A stretch of DNA of 64,000 nucleotides, taken from positions 1,612,001-1,676,000 of the forward strand of contig NZ_QLUW01000001.1 in NCBI RefSeq assembly GCF_003268025.1, given 5' to 3'. Origin of the DNA: Paenibacillus montanisoli. Its GTDB lineage: Bacteria; Bacillota; Bacilli; Paenibacillales; Paenibacillaceae. Both the position numbers and the translations under genes were made by a program. The notes under the pieces are model-generated. The model worked only from the letters and a program-made list of their open reading frames with translations, made no database searches and was not told where the DNA came from. Below are positions 18,241-26,803 of the stretch, piece after piece. Numbering within the stretch: the first letter of the stretch is position 1; each line of letters starts with the position of its first letter.

Positions 18241-19083
18241 ATGCGCGATGGTGTTCATGTTTCCACTAGAGGCGGATATCGGGAAGCGGCACGAAGAGCG
18301 GACGCGCATGGGTGCAAGGCCTATCAATTTTTCCCGAAAAACCCGCGCAGCCTGTCCGTGAAATCAATCGATGAGAGCGATGCCAGGCGCTGCGCGGCTT
18401 TTTGCGAGGAGCGCGGCATCGTATCGATCGCCCATTCTCCTTATCCGACCAACGTGGCATCGGAGGAGATCGAGCAGCGCGCCCGAACGGTGGAGTCGCT
18501 GCTCAACGATCTTGCGATCGCGGAAGCGTGCGGCGCGCTTGGCGTTGTTGTCCATTTCGGCGTCTACAAAGGGACGGACCCGCTGGAGGGCTACCGTAAT
18601 GCGGTGCTGACGCTAAGTACGGTGACGTCGCAGTGGCAGGGCCGCGCGAAACTGCTGATCGAGAACCAGGCGGGCGACGGTTCCTTCATGGGGACGACCA
18701 TGGAGGAGCTTGCCCAAATCCGCAGCTTATGCATCGATCCGCACAAAATCGGCTTTTGCTTAGATACTTGTCATCTGTTCGCGAGCGGTGTCTGGGACGG
18801 CGCTCCGGATGCCGCCTGGATGGACAAAGCGATCGAGCTTGGGGTTATCCAGCATGCGGCGGCCATTCATTTGAACGATTCCGTCTATCCGAGCGGCGAG
18901 AGAAGAGACCGCCACGCGCGGATCGGCGAAGGGCACATCGGGGAACGCGGGCTGACCTGGCTGCTGCGGCATCCGCTGCTGAAGGACGTTCCTTTCATCT
19001 TGGAAACGCCTTCCGATGCGGATGGCACGCACCGCGGGCAGCTTGAGCTGATCCGGAAGCTTGGAGGGGAGAGCAGGGCATGA
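18241..19083 (+). CDS. nfo: Endonuclease IV (AP endonuclease)
   Basis: A 280-residue TIM-barrel AP endonuclease with the metal-binding set in order: His in VVVHFGVYKG, Glu in LIENQAG, Asp and His in LDTCHLFASG, His in IHLNDS, Asp and His in RRDRHARIGEGHIG, and Glu in ILETPSDADG. It cleaves 5' of abasic sites, so it complements the glycosylase five bases upstream; the two form a base-excision pair. The open frame extends upstream inside the glycosylase gene, but the ATG at 18241 matches the family N-terminus (RDGVHVSTRGGY). Its stop overlaps the next start (ATGA). Confidence 0.93.
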   Translation: MRDGVHVSTRGGYREAARRADAHGCKAYQFFPKNPRSLSVKSIDESDARRCAAFCEERGIVSIAHSPYPTNVASEEIEQRARTVESLLNDLAIAEACGALGVVVHFGVYKGTDPLEGYRNAVLTLSTVTSQWQGRAKLLIENQAGDGSFMGTTMEELAQIRSLCIDPHKIGFCLDTCHLFASGVWDGAPDAAWMDKAIELGVIQHAAAIHLNDSVYPSGERRDRHARIGEGHIGERGLTWLLRHPLLKDVPFILETPSDADGTHRGQLELIRKLGGESRA

Positions 19084-19391
19084 TCAACGTGTACTTGGAC
19101 GATTACCGGCCTTGTCCGAAAGGCTTCGTGCTGGCCAAGACGGCGGAGGAGTGCATCCTTCTTCTCGAGCACGAAGAGGTCGATCTATTATCGCTCGACT
19201 TTGAACTTGGCTGGGGGCAGCAGAACGGATTGGCGGTCGTCCAGTACATCGTCGACAGCGGCCGCTATCCGCGAGCTTGTTATTTTCATACATCAAGCGT
19301 TTCCGGCAGAATGCAAATGGTTCATTTGCTTACCCGGCACGCGCCGCAACATGTCCGCATTCATAACGGTCCGATGCCTGAAGAGGGCTAG
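19080..19391 (+). CDS. Small receiver-like protein (cyclic-phosphate processing receiver domain type)
   Basis: A 103-residue single-domain protein beginning INVYLDDYRPCPKGF, with acidic pairs at the ends of predicted strands (LDD; LLSLDFELGWGQQNG) and C-terminal HIRIHNG-like VRIHNGPMPEEG. This is the pattern I associate with the cREC_REC domain, a receiver-fold family predicted to act on cyclic phosphates. It overlaps nfo by four bases (ATGA), so it is translationally coupled to DNA repair. Enzymatic role is inference. Confidence 0.7.
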   Translation: MINVYLDDYRPCPKGFVLAKTAEECILLLEHEEVDLLSLDFELGWGQQNGLAVVQYIVDSGRYPRACYFHTSSVSGRMQMVHLLTRHAPQHVRIHNGPMPEEG

Positions 19392-19434
19392 CCGGCCGGG
19401 TCAACAAGCGCATAGTTCTGGGAGGGGAAAACTT

Positions 19435-20211
19435 TTGATTACGTTAAAGGACATCACGTTTCGACGCGAAGAAAGACAGATTCTTAATGGCGTTAACCTT
19501 CAAGTCAACAAAGGCGAGCATTGGGTCATTTTGGGCCGAAACGGCTGCGGAAAGACGACCTTGCTGGAAATGATGACCGGCTATTTGTTCCCTTCGTCGG
19601 GAACGGTAGACGTGCTCGGCAATCGCTTCGGGGAATGCGATGTGCGCGAGGTGCGGAAGCAGGTCGGCTATATCAGCCAATCGGTCATCGAGAAGCTGAC
19701 GCTTCGCGACCCGGTCTGGGAAGTCGTTGCAACCGGCGAATATGCGTTTCTTCGTTTCTATCAGACGATTGACGAGGACGTGAAGCAGAAGGCGCTTCGC
19801 CTGCTGGATGAGGTTGGGCTGCTGTACACGGCCGAACAGACGCTTGCAACGCTATCGCAGGGCGAACGCAAAAAAGTGATGCTGGCGAGGGCGCTCATGT
19901 CGAACCCGAAGCTGCTCATTATGGACGAGCCGTGCGCCGGTCTTGATCTGTACGAGCGCGAGAAGCTGCTCATTGATTTGAATAGGCTGAGCGAGCGCGA
20001 CATCACGGTCGTCTATGTCACGCATCACATGGAAGAAATCATCCCGCTCTTCACGCATGTCGCGCTCGTGCAGGACGGCCGCATATTTGCTGCAGGGCCG
20101 AAGAAGGACGTGCTTAGCCCGGAATGGCTTAGCCGCGCGTATGACTGGCCGGTGGCTGTCGAGTGGGCCGACGACCGGCCGTGGATTCGAGCATTATCAG
20201 GAGGCAAATAG
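19435..20211 (+). CDS. ABC transporter ATP-binding protein (YlmA-like)
   Basis: A 258-residue ABC ATPase: Walker A GRNGCGKTT, Q-loop region VGYISQS, signature LSQGERKKVMLARAL, Walker B LLIMDEPCAGLD and switch His in YVTHHMEEI. The similarity is to YlmA/ModF-like proteins. No permease is adjacent, so its partner is unknown. The TTG at 19435 follows GGAGGGG at seven bases and gives the normal N-terminus (ITLKDITFRREER); upstream in-frame sequence overlaps the previous gene. The methyltransferase gene starts three bases after its stop. Confidence 0.88.
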   Translation: MITLKDITFRREERQILNGVNLQVNKGEHWVILGRNGCGKTTLLEMMTGYLFPSSGTVDVLGNRFGECDVREVRKQVGYISQSVIEKLTLRDPVWEVVATGEYAFLRFYQTIDEDVKQKALRLLDEVGLLYTAEQTLATLSQGERKKVMLARALMSNPKLLIMDEPCAGLDLYEREKLLIDLNRLSERDITVVYVTHHMEEIIPLFTHVALVQDGRIFAAGPKKDVLSPEWLSRAYDWPVAVEWADDRPWIRALSGGK

Positions 20212-20213
20212 AA

Positions 20214-21230
20214 GTGAGTCATTGGATTGGAACGGCTAATCACGGATTTGCATCGCTTGCGATGGAAGAGCTGCGCAGGCTTGTTAATGGCATTAAATTT
20301 ACGCAGCTAATTGCCGGTGAAGCATTCAAAATGGAAGTTCCGCTTAGCCGGGAAGAAATGCTGGGCGTCATTCGGACGAATGAACCGATCTTTCTGAGAC
20401 ATCTTCAGCCGATCGACCGCGCGCTTCCGATTCACGGTAACGCGGATGATCTGCAGGCGCTCTCGGACCTTATCCGCAGCGCAAGAATGCGCTGCGCGGA
20501 AGGAACGACCGCCATCCATCTGCGCCGCGTCGAAGGGACGCCGTTCGTCTATACCGCCGCCGATACGAAGGCGGTGCTGGACGCCGTCATTATGGAGCTG
20601 GGCGGCGATACGGCGATGCAATCGCCCGATCAGATCTTCTCCATCTTCGCGGGCGCGGAGGAGCTGTACGTCGGTTGGGGTACGCCTGACGAGCAGCTGT
20701 CGGACTGGCCGGGCGGCGCGGTTCGCTTTCAACGCGAGGAAGGACAGATCTCCAGGGCGAAGTTCAAGCTGCTGGAAGCGGAGAGGGCCTTTAAGCTCTA
20801 TTTAGAAAACTTCCGGGAGGCGCTCGATATCGGCGCGGCGCCGGGTGGCTGGACGCATCTGCTCTTGGAGCGGGGACTAAGGGTGACGGCCATCGATCCG
20901 GCCGAGCTGCATCCTTCGCTGTCTGCGTATCCACGTCTGACGAAGATGAAGAAGAACGCATCCGATGTTCAGTTTGCGCCGAATACGTTCGATCTGCTTG
21001 TATGCGACATGAGCTGGAGTCCGATGCAGATGGCCAAGCTGGTGCTGGAAAAAACGGACGCGCTTACAGATGGCGCGACGGCGATCATTACGGTTAAGCT
21101 GATGCATAAGAAACCGCTGCAGACAATCCGCGATGTCGTCTCGAAGCTCGAGACCGCGTTTGTCCTGCAGAAGGCGAAGCAATTGTTTCACAACCGGGAC
21201 GAGATTACGTTATACTTAATCAAGAAATAA
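20214..21230 (+). CDS. FtsJ/RlmM-like SAM-dependent RNA 2'-O-methyltransferase
   Basis: A 338-residue protein: an N-terminal THUMP-like part of about 100 residues (NHGFASLAMEELRRLV) and a C-terminal Rossmann methyltransferase. SAM motif I is LDIGAAPGGWTHLLLERG. The K-D-K-E tetrad of FtsJ enzymes can be read: Lys in SRAKFKLLE, Asp in VCDMSWSP, Lys in TVKLMHKK and Glu in NRDEITLYL. RlmM modifies C2498 of 23S rRNA in E. coli; the target here is not shown. GTG 20214 follows CAGGAGGC. Confidence 0.82.
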   Translation: MSHWIGTANHGFASLAMEELRRLVNGIKFTQLIAGEAFKMEVPLSREEMLGVIRTNEPIFLRHLQPIDRALPIHGNADDLQALSDLIRSARMRCAEGTTAIHLRRVEGTPFVYTAADTKAVLDAVIMELGGDTAMQSPDQIFSIFAGAEELYVGWGTPDEQLSDWPGGAVRFQREEGQISRAKFKLLEAERAFKLYLENFREALDIGAAPGGWTHLLLERGLRVTAIDPAELHPSLSAYPRLTKMKKNASDVQFAPNTFDLLVCDMSWSPMQMAKLVLEKTDALTDGATAIITVKLMHKKPLQTIRDVVSKLETAFVLQKAKQLFHNRDEITLYLIKK

Positions 21231-21236
21231 AACGGG

Positions 21237-21297
21237 AAAGCATCCCGATTGAACAGACCGCGAACGGTACGGGTCTGGGCAATCGGGATGCTTTTTT
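21237..21297 (+). terminator. Large branched terminator
   Basis: AAAGCATCCCGATT (21237-21250) pairs with AATCGGGATGCTTT (21281-21294), enclosing a second hairpin (CAGACC/GGTCTG), with a final T run. Confidence 0.9.
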
Positions 21298-21317
21298 CAT
21301 TTAAGGGAGGAAACTTC

Positions 21318-22940
21318 ATGCAGGCTATGGATAGTGAAAGAGATCATAAATTCGTTCTGTGGGAAGCCGGCGCTGTCATTGGAGGCCGTTACCGCGTCGT
21401 CCGACAACTTGGACAAGGCGGGATGGGGGTGGTTTACGCAGCCGAAGATATGCGTCTGCATGGCAAGCTGCGCGCGCTGAAGGTCACATCTGCGCTTGCC
21501 GGCAGGAGCGGGACCGGACACAGCGTAGAGGAAGCGGCCATACTGATGCGGCTCAACCATCCTCATTTGCCGCTAATTATTGATTATTTAACTAGCGCGG
21601 AAGGCAATGGCTGCGAGGTCATGGTGATGGATTTCATCGACGGCATGACATTGCAAGCGTATTTGACGGCCTGCAGCGGCATCATCGGAGCTTCTGAAGC
21701 GATTGCGATCGGCATTCAGCTCTGCGATGCGCTGCAATACTTGCATGCTCAGCAGCCGCCGATCATTCACCGCGATTTGAAGCCGACGAACGTAATGATC
21801 GATCATACAGGCTTCGTGCGTTTGATTGATTTTGGCATCGCAAGGGAGTTTAAGCCGGGCAAGCCGCAAGATACGGTCATGCTCGGCACGCCGGGATTTT
21901 CGGCGCCCGAGCAGGCGGGGGAAGGCCAGAGCGACGCGCGTACGGATGTGTTTGGGCTCGGCTCGCTTCTCTATTATCTGATGGCGGGGGGACGGAAGCT
22001 TGATTCGAAAGCGGGCAACGTTTACCCAACGATGCTTCCGCATTTCGGGACGGAACTCGCATCGGTCATCAACCGAATGGCAGATGTACGGCCTTCCTGC
22101 AGGTACGGTTCGATGGAGGAGGCGAAGAAAGCGCTTGAGTCTTGTTTGACCGGGCCATCCGCACCGTCTATTCGAAACCACGCTAAGCCTGGTTTGGCCA
22201 ACAAACGCAAGCGGTCGGTTATGGTAGCCTCGCTGGCTCCCGGAGCCGGCGCGACATTCGTCGCGATTACGCTGGCTCATCTCTTGGACAGGCAAGGCTT
22301 TGAGTGCGCTGCCATCGAACATCCGGAGCTGGAGCCGGAGTGGCAAGCTTTGCTTTATTCGCTTGATCAAGAGCAGCGGTTCCATTCGACTGTGCAGCAA
22401 GCATGGCCTGGCAAATACCGGACAATGCCTTCCGTGTCGCGCAGACTGCATTGGCATATGCTTGAGCCGTCACCGGAACCCGATGATGCGGAGGCTTTGC
22501 TGAAATTCCGTTTTATGCTTGAAGGGGTTTCATTCCCAATCACGATTACGGATGTTTCGAGCAAATGGATGGCTTCGGAGCATGAGCTTCAGCTAACGCA
22601 ATGCGACGTACTGCTCTTCGTCGTCGATCCTTTCGTGTCGAAATGGACGACACAGCGGCTAAGAGCGGTCGAACGTGTGTGCTTTGAACGGATGAAGGCC
22701 AATCGCGTTACGCACTGGATTGCCAATAAAGACTTTTCGTTCCGAGAGAGGAGCGAATGGCTGTCCATGCTTCCGGTCAAACCTATTTGTTCAGTGCCTT
22801 TACTGCCGCCGGAGCAATGGGCCGATCAGCTTTGGTCCGGCAAATGGGCTACGACGCATAAAGCCTGGCTGCCTATGCTGGAACGTGCGTTTAAGCCGAT
22901 TGTGCTGGAAATAGCGGTACCGCAACCGCAAGATCGTTGA
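21318..22940 (+). CDS. Ser/Thr protein kinase fused to a degenerate MinD-like P-loop domain
   Basis: A 540-residue protein. Residues about 20-285 are a Hanks-type kinase: glycine loop LGQGGMGVVYA, Lys in RALKV, catalytic HRDLKPTNVM, DFG and GTPGFSAPEQ; all catalytic residues are present. From about 317 the chain reads RSVMVASLAPGAGATFVAITLAHLL, which resembles the deviant Walker A of MinD/ParA/BY-kinase ATPases with the invariant lysines replaced; later LFVVDPFVSKWTTQRL resembles the substrate-binding strand of that fold. No transmembrane or PASTA segment is visible. ATG 21318 follows GGGAGGA. It stands alone between terminators. Confidence 0.85.
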   Translation: MQAMDSERDHKFVLWEAGAVIGGRYRVVRQLGQGGMGVVYAAEDMRLHGKLRALKVTSALAGRSGTGHSVEEAAILMRLNHPHLPLIIDYLTSAEGNGCEVMVMDFIDGMTLQAYLTACSGIIGASEAIAIGIQLCDALQYLHAQQPPIIHRDLKPTNVMIDHTGFVRLIDFGIAREFKPGKPQDTVMLGTPGFSAPEQAGEGQSDARTDVFGLGSLLYYLMAGGRKLDSKAGNVYPTMLPHFGTELASVINRMADVRPSCRYGSMEEAKKALESCLTGPSAPSIRNHAKPGLANKRKRSVMVASLAPGAGATFVAITLAHLLDRQGFECAAIEHPELEPEWQALLYSLDQEQRFHSTVQQAWPGKYRTMPSVSRRLHWHMLEPSPEPDDAEALLKFRFMLEGVSFPITITDVSSKWMASEHELQLTQCDVLLFVVDPFVSKWTTQRLRAVERVCFERMKANRVTHWIANKDFSFRERSEWLSMLPVKPICSVPLLPPEQWADQLWSGKWATTHKAWLPMLERAFKPIVLEIAVPQPQDR

Positions 22941-22941
22941 T

Positions 22942-22977
22942 GATCGTCCCGGCTTTGAGACTGCCGGCCTAACGATC
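22942..22977 (+). terminator. Stem-loop after the kinase gene, no clear T run
   Basis: GATCGT...ACGATC encloses CCGGC/GCCGG. Position fits transcript end, but the missing T run makes termination uncertain. Confidence 0.35.
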
Positions 22978-23069
22978 GGTATTGGGCCGTAACCTATACG
23001 TTGCTGCCTGCTGCAGCCTAGTGCATTAGGAGCATGATTCCGCTGAACAATAAATGGCGGCTTTGCAGC

Positions 23070-23098
23070 TTGCAAAGGCGCAAATGCTTCTTTATGAT
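23070..23098 (+). promoter_or_regulatory. Promoter of the two-component operon
   Basis: TTGCAA (23070-23075), 17-base spacer, TATGAT (23093-23098), about 50 bases before the response regulator start. Confidence 0.65.
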
Positions 23099-23151
23099 AG
23101 GGGGAACGGGCTGACCCGTTGAAGTCTATAAAAAGTGGGTGTACTGCGAGA

Positions 23152-23850
23152 ATGAACGAACGCATTCTTGTCATCGAAGACGAGGACGGCATTGCCCGTG
23201 TCCTGCAGCTTGAGCTTGAGCACGAAGGGTATACGGTCGGCCGCGCAGCTGACGGCAGAAGCGGACTGGAGCAGGCAAGCAACGGCGAATGGGATCTGCT
23301 GCTGCTCGACGTGATGCTGCCTGAGCTAAACGGCGTCGAAGTGCTGCGAAGATTGCGGCAATCCGGCAATCAGATCCCGATCATACTATTGACGGCACGC
23401 GATACGATTCCGGATAAGGTAAGCGGTTTCGAGCATGGAGCCAATGATTATATTACGAAGCCTTTCGCGATGGAGGAGCTGTTAGCGCGCGTTCGCAACC
23501 TGCTCCGTATTTTTCAGCAGCAGCCGAAGGAAACGGAAAGTCCGGACGTGCTGAAAGCGGCGGATCTCTCCATCGAACTGCGCACGCGCAAGGTGTTCCG
23601 CAAAGATCACGCGATCGAGCTGACGCCGCGCGAGTTCGAACTGCTCGTTTATTTGGCGGAGCACCGCAACGAGGAGAAGTCGCGGGAGGATATTTTGTCC
23701 GAGGTGTGGGGCTACGATTTTATAGGCGAAACCAATCTGGTGGACGTGTATATCCGGTATTTGCGGCAAAAGATCGATAAAGGCTACCGGCATAAGCTCA
23801 TCCATACGGTCCGGGGCGTCGGCTACATGCTCAAGGAGCCGGATGCATGA
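23152..23850 (+). CDS. OmpR-family response regulator
   Basis: A 232-residue regulator: receiver domain (residues 1-118; acidic pocket EDED, phosphoacceptor Asp53 in LLLLDVMLPE, Thr in LLTARD, Lys in YITKPF) and a C-terminal winged helix (about 135-230; LTPREFELLVYLAEH and LVDVYIRYLRQKID, VRGVGYML). ATG 23152 is chosen from the domain start; the ribosome binding site is weak. The histidine kinase start overlaps its stop (ATGA). Targets cannot be inferred from the context; YkoG-like in general layout. Confidence 0.92.
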   Translation: MNERILVIEDEDGIARVLQLELEHEGYTVGRAADGRSGLEQASNGEWDLLLLDVMLPELNGVEVLRRLRQSGNQIPIILLTARDTIPDKVSGFEHGANDYITKPFAMEELLARVRNLLRIFQQQPKETESPDVLKAADLSIELRTRKVFRKDHAIELTPREFELLVYLAEHRNEEKSREDILSEVWGYDFIGETNLVDVYIRYLRQKIDKGYRHKLIHTVRGVGYMLKEPDA

Positions 23851-25202
23851 CGCTCCGCAGAAGGTTTACGTTTTTTACGATTTTCTGGCTGATCTTTATC
23901 TTGATCCTGTTTAACATATTTGTTTATTTATTTGTGATAAAAATCACGATACGCAGCGAGGATCAGCTGCTCACGAACAAGGTCAATATTCTGCTCGAGG
24001 ATCCTAGAATCCTCGATGCCAGCCAGCTGTCAAACAGCGAGCTGCTGCGGGACTTCTACAATATCAGCGAGCTGATTCGCATCGTTGATCCCGGCGGCAG
24101 AATCGTCAACTCGCAGGGTTCCGATTCCGAGCTATTGGCGCTTAAGCCGAACTTCACAACGCAGCATGACACCGGCATGTTCTTCCTCGATGGGCGGCGC
24201 GTGCTGTATATGAGAGTTCCTCTCTACATGGGCAGCGAAGTGATCGGCACGCTGGAGCTTTACCGCAAGCTGACGCTGCTTGACAGCTATCTTCAAGTTC
24301 TCGTAATCGCGTTAACGATTACGAGTATCGGCGCGATTCTGTTCGCAATCTTCGGCACCTATTGGTTCACCTCCAGATTGACCTCGCCGATTCAGCACAT
24401 GGTGCAAACGATGAGGGAGATCGACCGCAGCGGGAAGCTGAGGCAGATCGAACTCGCCCAGCGAGACCAGTCGGCGGAGCTGCTGCAGCTCGCGCGCGCG
24501 TTCAACCAGATGATCGATCGGCTGGACCGGACGTTCGAGCGCCAGAAGCAATTCGTCGCTGACGCTTCCCATGAATTGAAAACGCCGCTTACCGTCATTA
24601 GCAGCTACGCAGGCATGCTGAAACGGTGGGGGCGCGACGACGCAAACATCCGCGATGAAGCGATCGACGCTATCAGCAAGGAAGCCCAGCGGCTGCAAAA
24701 CTTGACCAAATCGATGCTGCAGCTGGCCCAAGCGGAGCAGGAGGACTGGCTCAATCTCGAGAACTTCAATCTGGTGCAGCTGGCGGACGAAACCGCGGAC
24801 ATGCTGCACATGACGTTCCAGCGCATGATTCGCGTACATACCGGCAAGCAGGGCATCCGCATGATAGGCGACAAAGATAAAATCCGGCAGCTGCTCGTGA
24901 TTTTGCTTGATAATGCCATCAAATACAGCAAGGATCCGATCGATATTACGCTTAGCGCCAACAAAGGCGTCATCCGAATATCGGTTTCCGATAAAGGGAT
25001 GGGCATTCCCGAAGCTGAAATCCCATATCTCTTCGAGCGGTTTTATCGCGTTGACGGGGCTCGAAGCCGTTCGACCGGCGGTGTCGGCCTAGGCTTGTCC
25101 ATAGCCAAACGGATTGTAGAGCTGCATGAAGGCCAGATTGACGTATTCAGCAAGCTAGGGCAGGGCACAACGATTTCGATTGCGCTGCCTCAGCGTAAAT
25201 AA
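23847..25202 (+). CDS. Sensor histidine kinase
   Basis: A 451-residue membrane kinase: TM1 (about residues 8-32), an extracytoplasmic sensor of about 110 residues, TM2 (about 148-172, VLVIALTITSIGAILFAIFGTYWF), HAMP linker, H-box ADASHELKTPLTVISSYA with His near 242, N-box LVILLDNAIKYSK, G1 SDKGMGIP, F-box LFERFYRVDGARSR and G2 GVGLGLSIAK. It overlaps the response regulator by four bases and is its obvious partner. Signal unknown. Confidence 0.93.
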   Translation: MTLRRRFTFFTIFWLIFILILFNIFVYLFVIKITIRSEDQLLTNKVNILLEDPRILDASQLSNSELLRDFYNISELIRIVDPGGRIVNSQGSDSELLALKPNFTTQHDTGMFFLDGRRVLYMRVPLYMGSEVIGTLELYRKLTLLDSYLQVLVIALTITSIGAILFAIFGTYWFTSRLTSPIQHMVQTMREIDRSGKLRQIELAQRDQSAELLQLARAFNQMIDRLDRTFERQKQFVADASHELKTPLTVISSYAGMLKRWGRDDANIRDEAIDAISKEAQRLQNLTKSMLQLAQAEQEDWLNLENFNLVQLADETADMLHMTFQRMIRVHTGKQGIRMIGDKDKIRQLLVILLDNAIKYSKDPIDITLSANKGVIRISVSDKGMGIPEAEIPYLFERFYRVDGARSRSTGGVGLGLSIAKRIVELHEGQIDVFSKLGQGTTISIALPQRK

Positions 25203-25230
25203 CGTTGCTATCGCGAAAGGCGGGGAAAAC

Positions 25231-26094
25231 ATGAGTAAATTACGCGTTTGCGCCGTACAGTACAAGCTGGCGGATATCGAGCGCTTCGAGCAATTCGCGG
25301 ATCAAGTCCGGCATTACGTCCGGAACGCATCCGAATATGGCGTTCAATTCATTTTATTTCCGGAGTTCTTCACAACGCAGCTGCTTTCGATCGGTGATGA
25401 GGATGGGCGTCCGCTCACCATCGAACGGCTGCCCGACTTTACAGAAGCGTACATCAGCTTGTTCCAGTCGCTCGCTGCCGAGTATGGGGTTTATATTGTC
25501 GGCGGCACGCACGTGATCCGTGTTGGAGACGGCAAACTCAACAATGCGGCCCATCTATTCTATCCGGACGGACGCGTGGAGCAGCAAGCGAAGCTTCATA
25601 TGACGCCGACCGAGCGCGAGGAATGGAATATGTCGCACGGCGAGTCTCTTCGCGTCTTCGATACGGAATTCGGGACAATCGCGATGCTGACCTGCTACGA
25701 TATCGAGTTTCCCGAGGTCGTGCGGATGGCTAGAGCCAAAGGAGCGGACATTATTTTTTGCCCGTCCTGTACCGATGACCGGCACGGCTTCTACCGGGTC
25801 CGTTACTGCTGTCACGCAAGAGCTGTAGAAAATCAGGTTTATATCGTGACGACCGGTACGGTCGGATCGCTGCGCAAGGTCGATTTCATGCGTGCCAATT
25901 ACGGCCAAGCGGCCGTCATTTCGCCAAACGATATCCCGTTTCCGCCAGCAGGGATCATGACTGAAGGCGTCATCAACGATGATATGCTCGTGGTAGCCGA
26001 TTTGAACGTCGAACTGCTGCACGACGTACGCGCGGCCGGCTCGGTTACGACTTGGCGTGACCGCCGCACTGATTTGTACTGCGATTGGTCATGA
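25231..26094 (+). CDS. Carbon-nitrogen hydrolase (nitrilase superfamily)
   Basis: A 287-residue amidase-like enzyme with the Glu-Lys-Cys triad: Glu in LFPEFFTTQ, Lys in AKLHMTPTERE and Cys in LTCYDIEFPE. The ATG at 25231 follows GGCGGGGA; an upstream in-frame start at 25180 overlaps the kinase gene. A GNAT acetyltransferase follows 27 bases downstream. From memory, B. subtilis YhcX joins a GNAT domain and this hydrolase in one chain; here they are two genes in reverse order, which suggests a joint function. The substrate is not known. Confidence 0.88.
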   Translation: MSKLRVCAVQYKLADIERFEQFADQVRHYVRNASEYGVQFILFPEFFTTQLLSIGDEDGRPLTIERLPDFTEAYISLFQSLAAEYGVYIVGGTHVIRVGDGKLNNAAHLFYPDGRVEQQAKLHMTPTEREEWNMSHGESLRVFDTEFGTIAMLTCYDIEFPEVVRMARAKGADIIFCPSCTDDRHGFYRVRYCCHARAVENQVYIVTTGTVGSLRKVDFMRANYGQAAVISPNDIPFPPAGIMTEGVINDDMLVVADLNVELLHDVRAAGSVTTWRDRRTDLYCDWS

Positions 26095-26121
26095 TCTCTA
26101 GGCAGGAAGGAGATTACGATA

Positions 26122-26787
26122 GTGCGCAAAAAGCTGATCGTTTATCTGGATCGCAAACCGACCGAAATCGTGATCCGCAATTATACGCTATTCGATCTCG
26201 AGGATATGATCGCCATCCAGCGCGCGAGTTTTCCGCCGCCTTTTCCATCCGAGCTGTGGTGGAACGAGGAGCAATTGCGGGAGCATGTGACGCGTTTCCC
26301 GGAGGGAGCGCTCTGCGCGGAGATGGAAGGACGCCTTATCGGCTCTATGACCGGGCTGCGCGTAAGCGATGGCCAGTTGGAGGGCAGCCATACCTGGGAA
26401 GGGATTACGGACAGAGGATATATCCGCAACCATGATCCGAACGGTTCCACGCTGTATGTCGTCGATGTGTGCGTCGTTCCGGAAATGCGCAAAGCCGGCA
26501 TCGGAAAATGGCTCATGCAGAGCATGTACGAGGTCGTGGTCCATCTGCATTTGAAAAGGCTGTTAGGCGGCGGCCGGATGCCCGGCTACCATCGCTTAGC
26601 GAAAACCGTATCAGCGGAGGACTACTTGACAGGCGTGGCGATTGGCGAATATAACGATCCCGTCATTTCATTTCTGCTGAGGTGCGGCCGGATGCCGGTC
26701 GGCGTCATGCCGAATTACTTGGAGGACGAAGAGTCTTGCAACAATGCCGCTCTCATGGAGTGGAAGAACCCATTTTACAACGAGTAG
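26122..26787 (+). CDS. GNAT-family acetyltransferase, partner of the nitrilase-like gene
   Basis: A 221-residue acyltransferase: acceptor-side N-terminus (IRNYTLFDLEDMIAIQRASFPPPFP), strand motif LYVVDVCVVPEMRKAGIGKWLM with the acetyl-CoA loop (RKAGIGKW), and a longer than usual C-terminal part (GGRMPGYHRLAK...). The GTG start at 26122 follows GGAAGGAG. Members of this type occur next to or fused with nitrilase-like hydrolases, as here. Confidence 0.85.
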   Translation: MRKKLIVYLDRKPTEIVIRNYTLFDLEDMIAIQRASFPPPFPSELWWNEEQLREHVTRFPEGALCAEMEGRLIGSMTGLRVSDGQLEGSHTWEGITDRGYIRNHDPNGSTLYVVDVCVVPEMRKAGIGKWLMQSMYEVVVHLHLKRLLGGGRMPGYHRLAKTVSAEDYLTGVAIGEYNDPVISFLLRCGRMPVGVMPNYLEDEESCNNAALMEWKNPFYNE

Positions 26788-26803
26788 AGAGGACGAATGC
26801 ACG

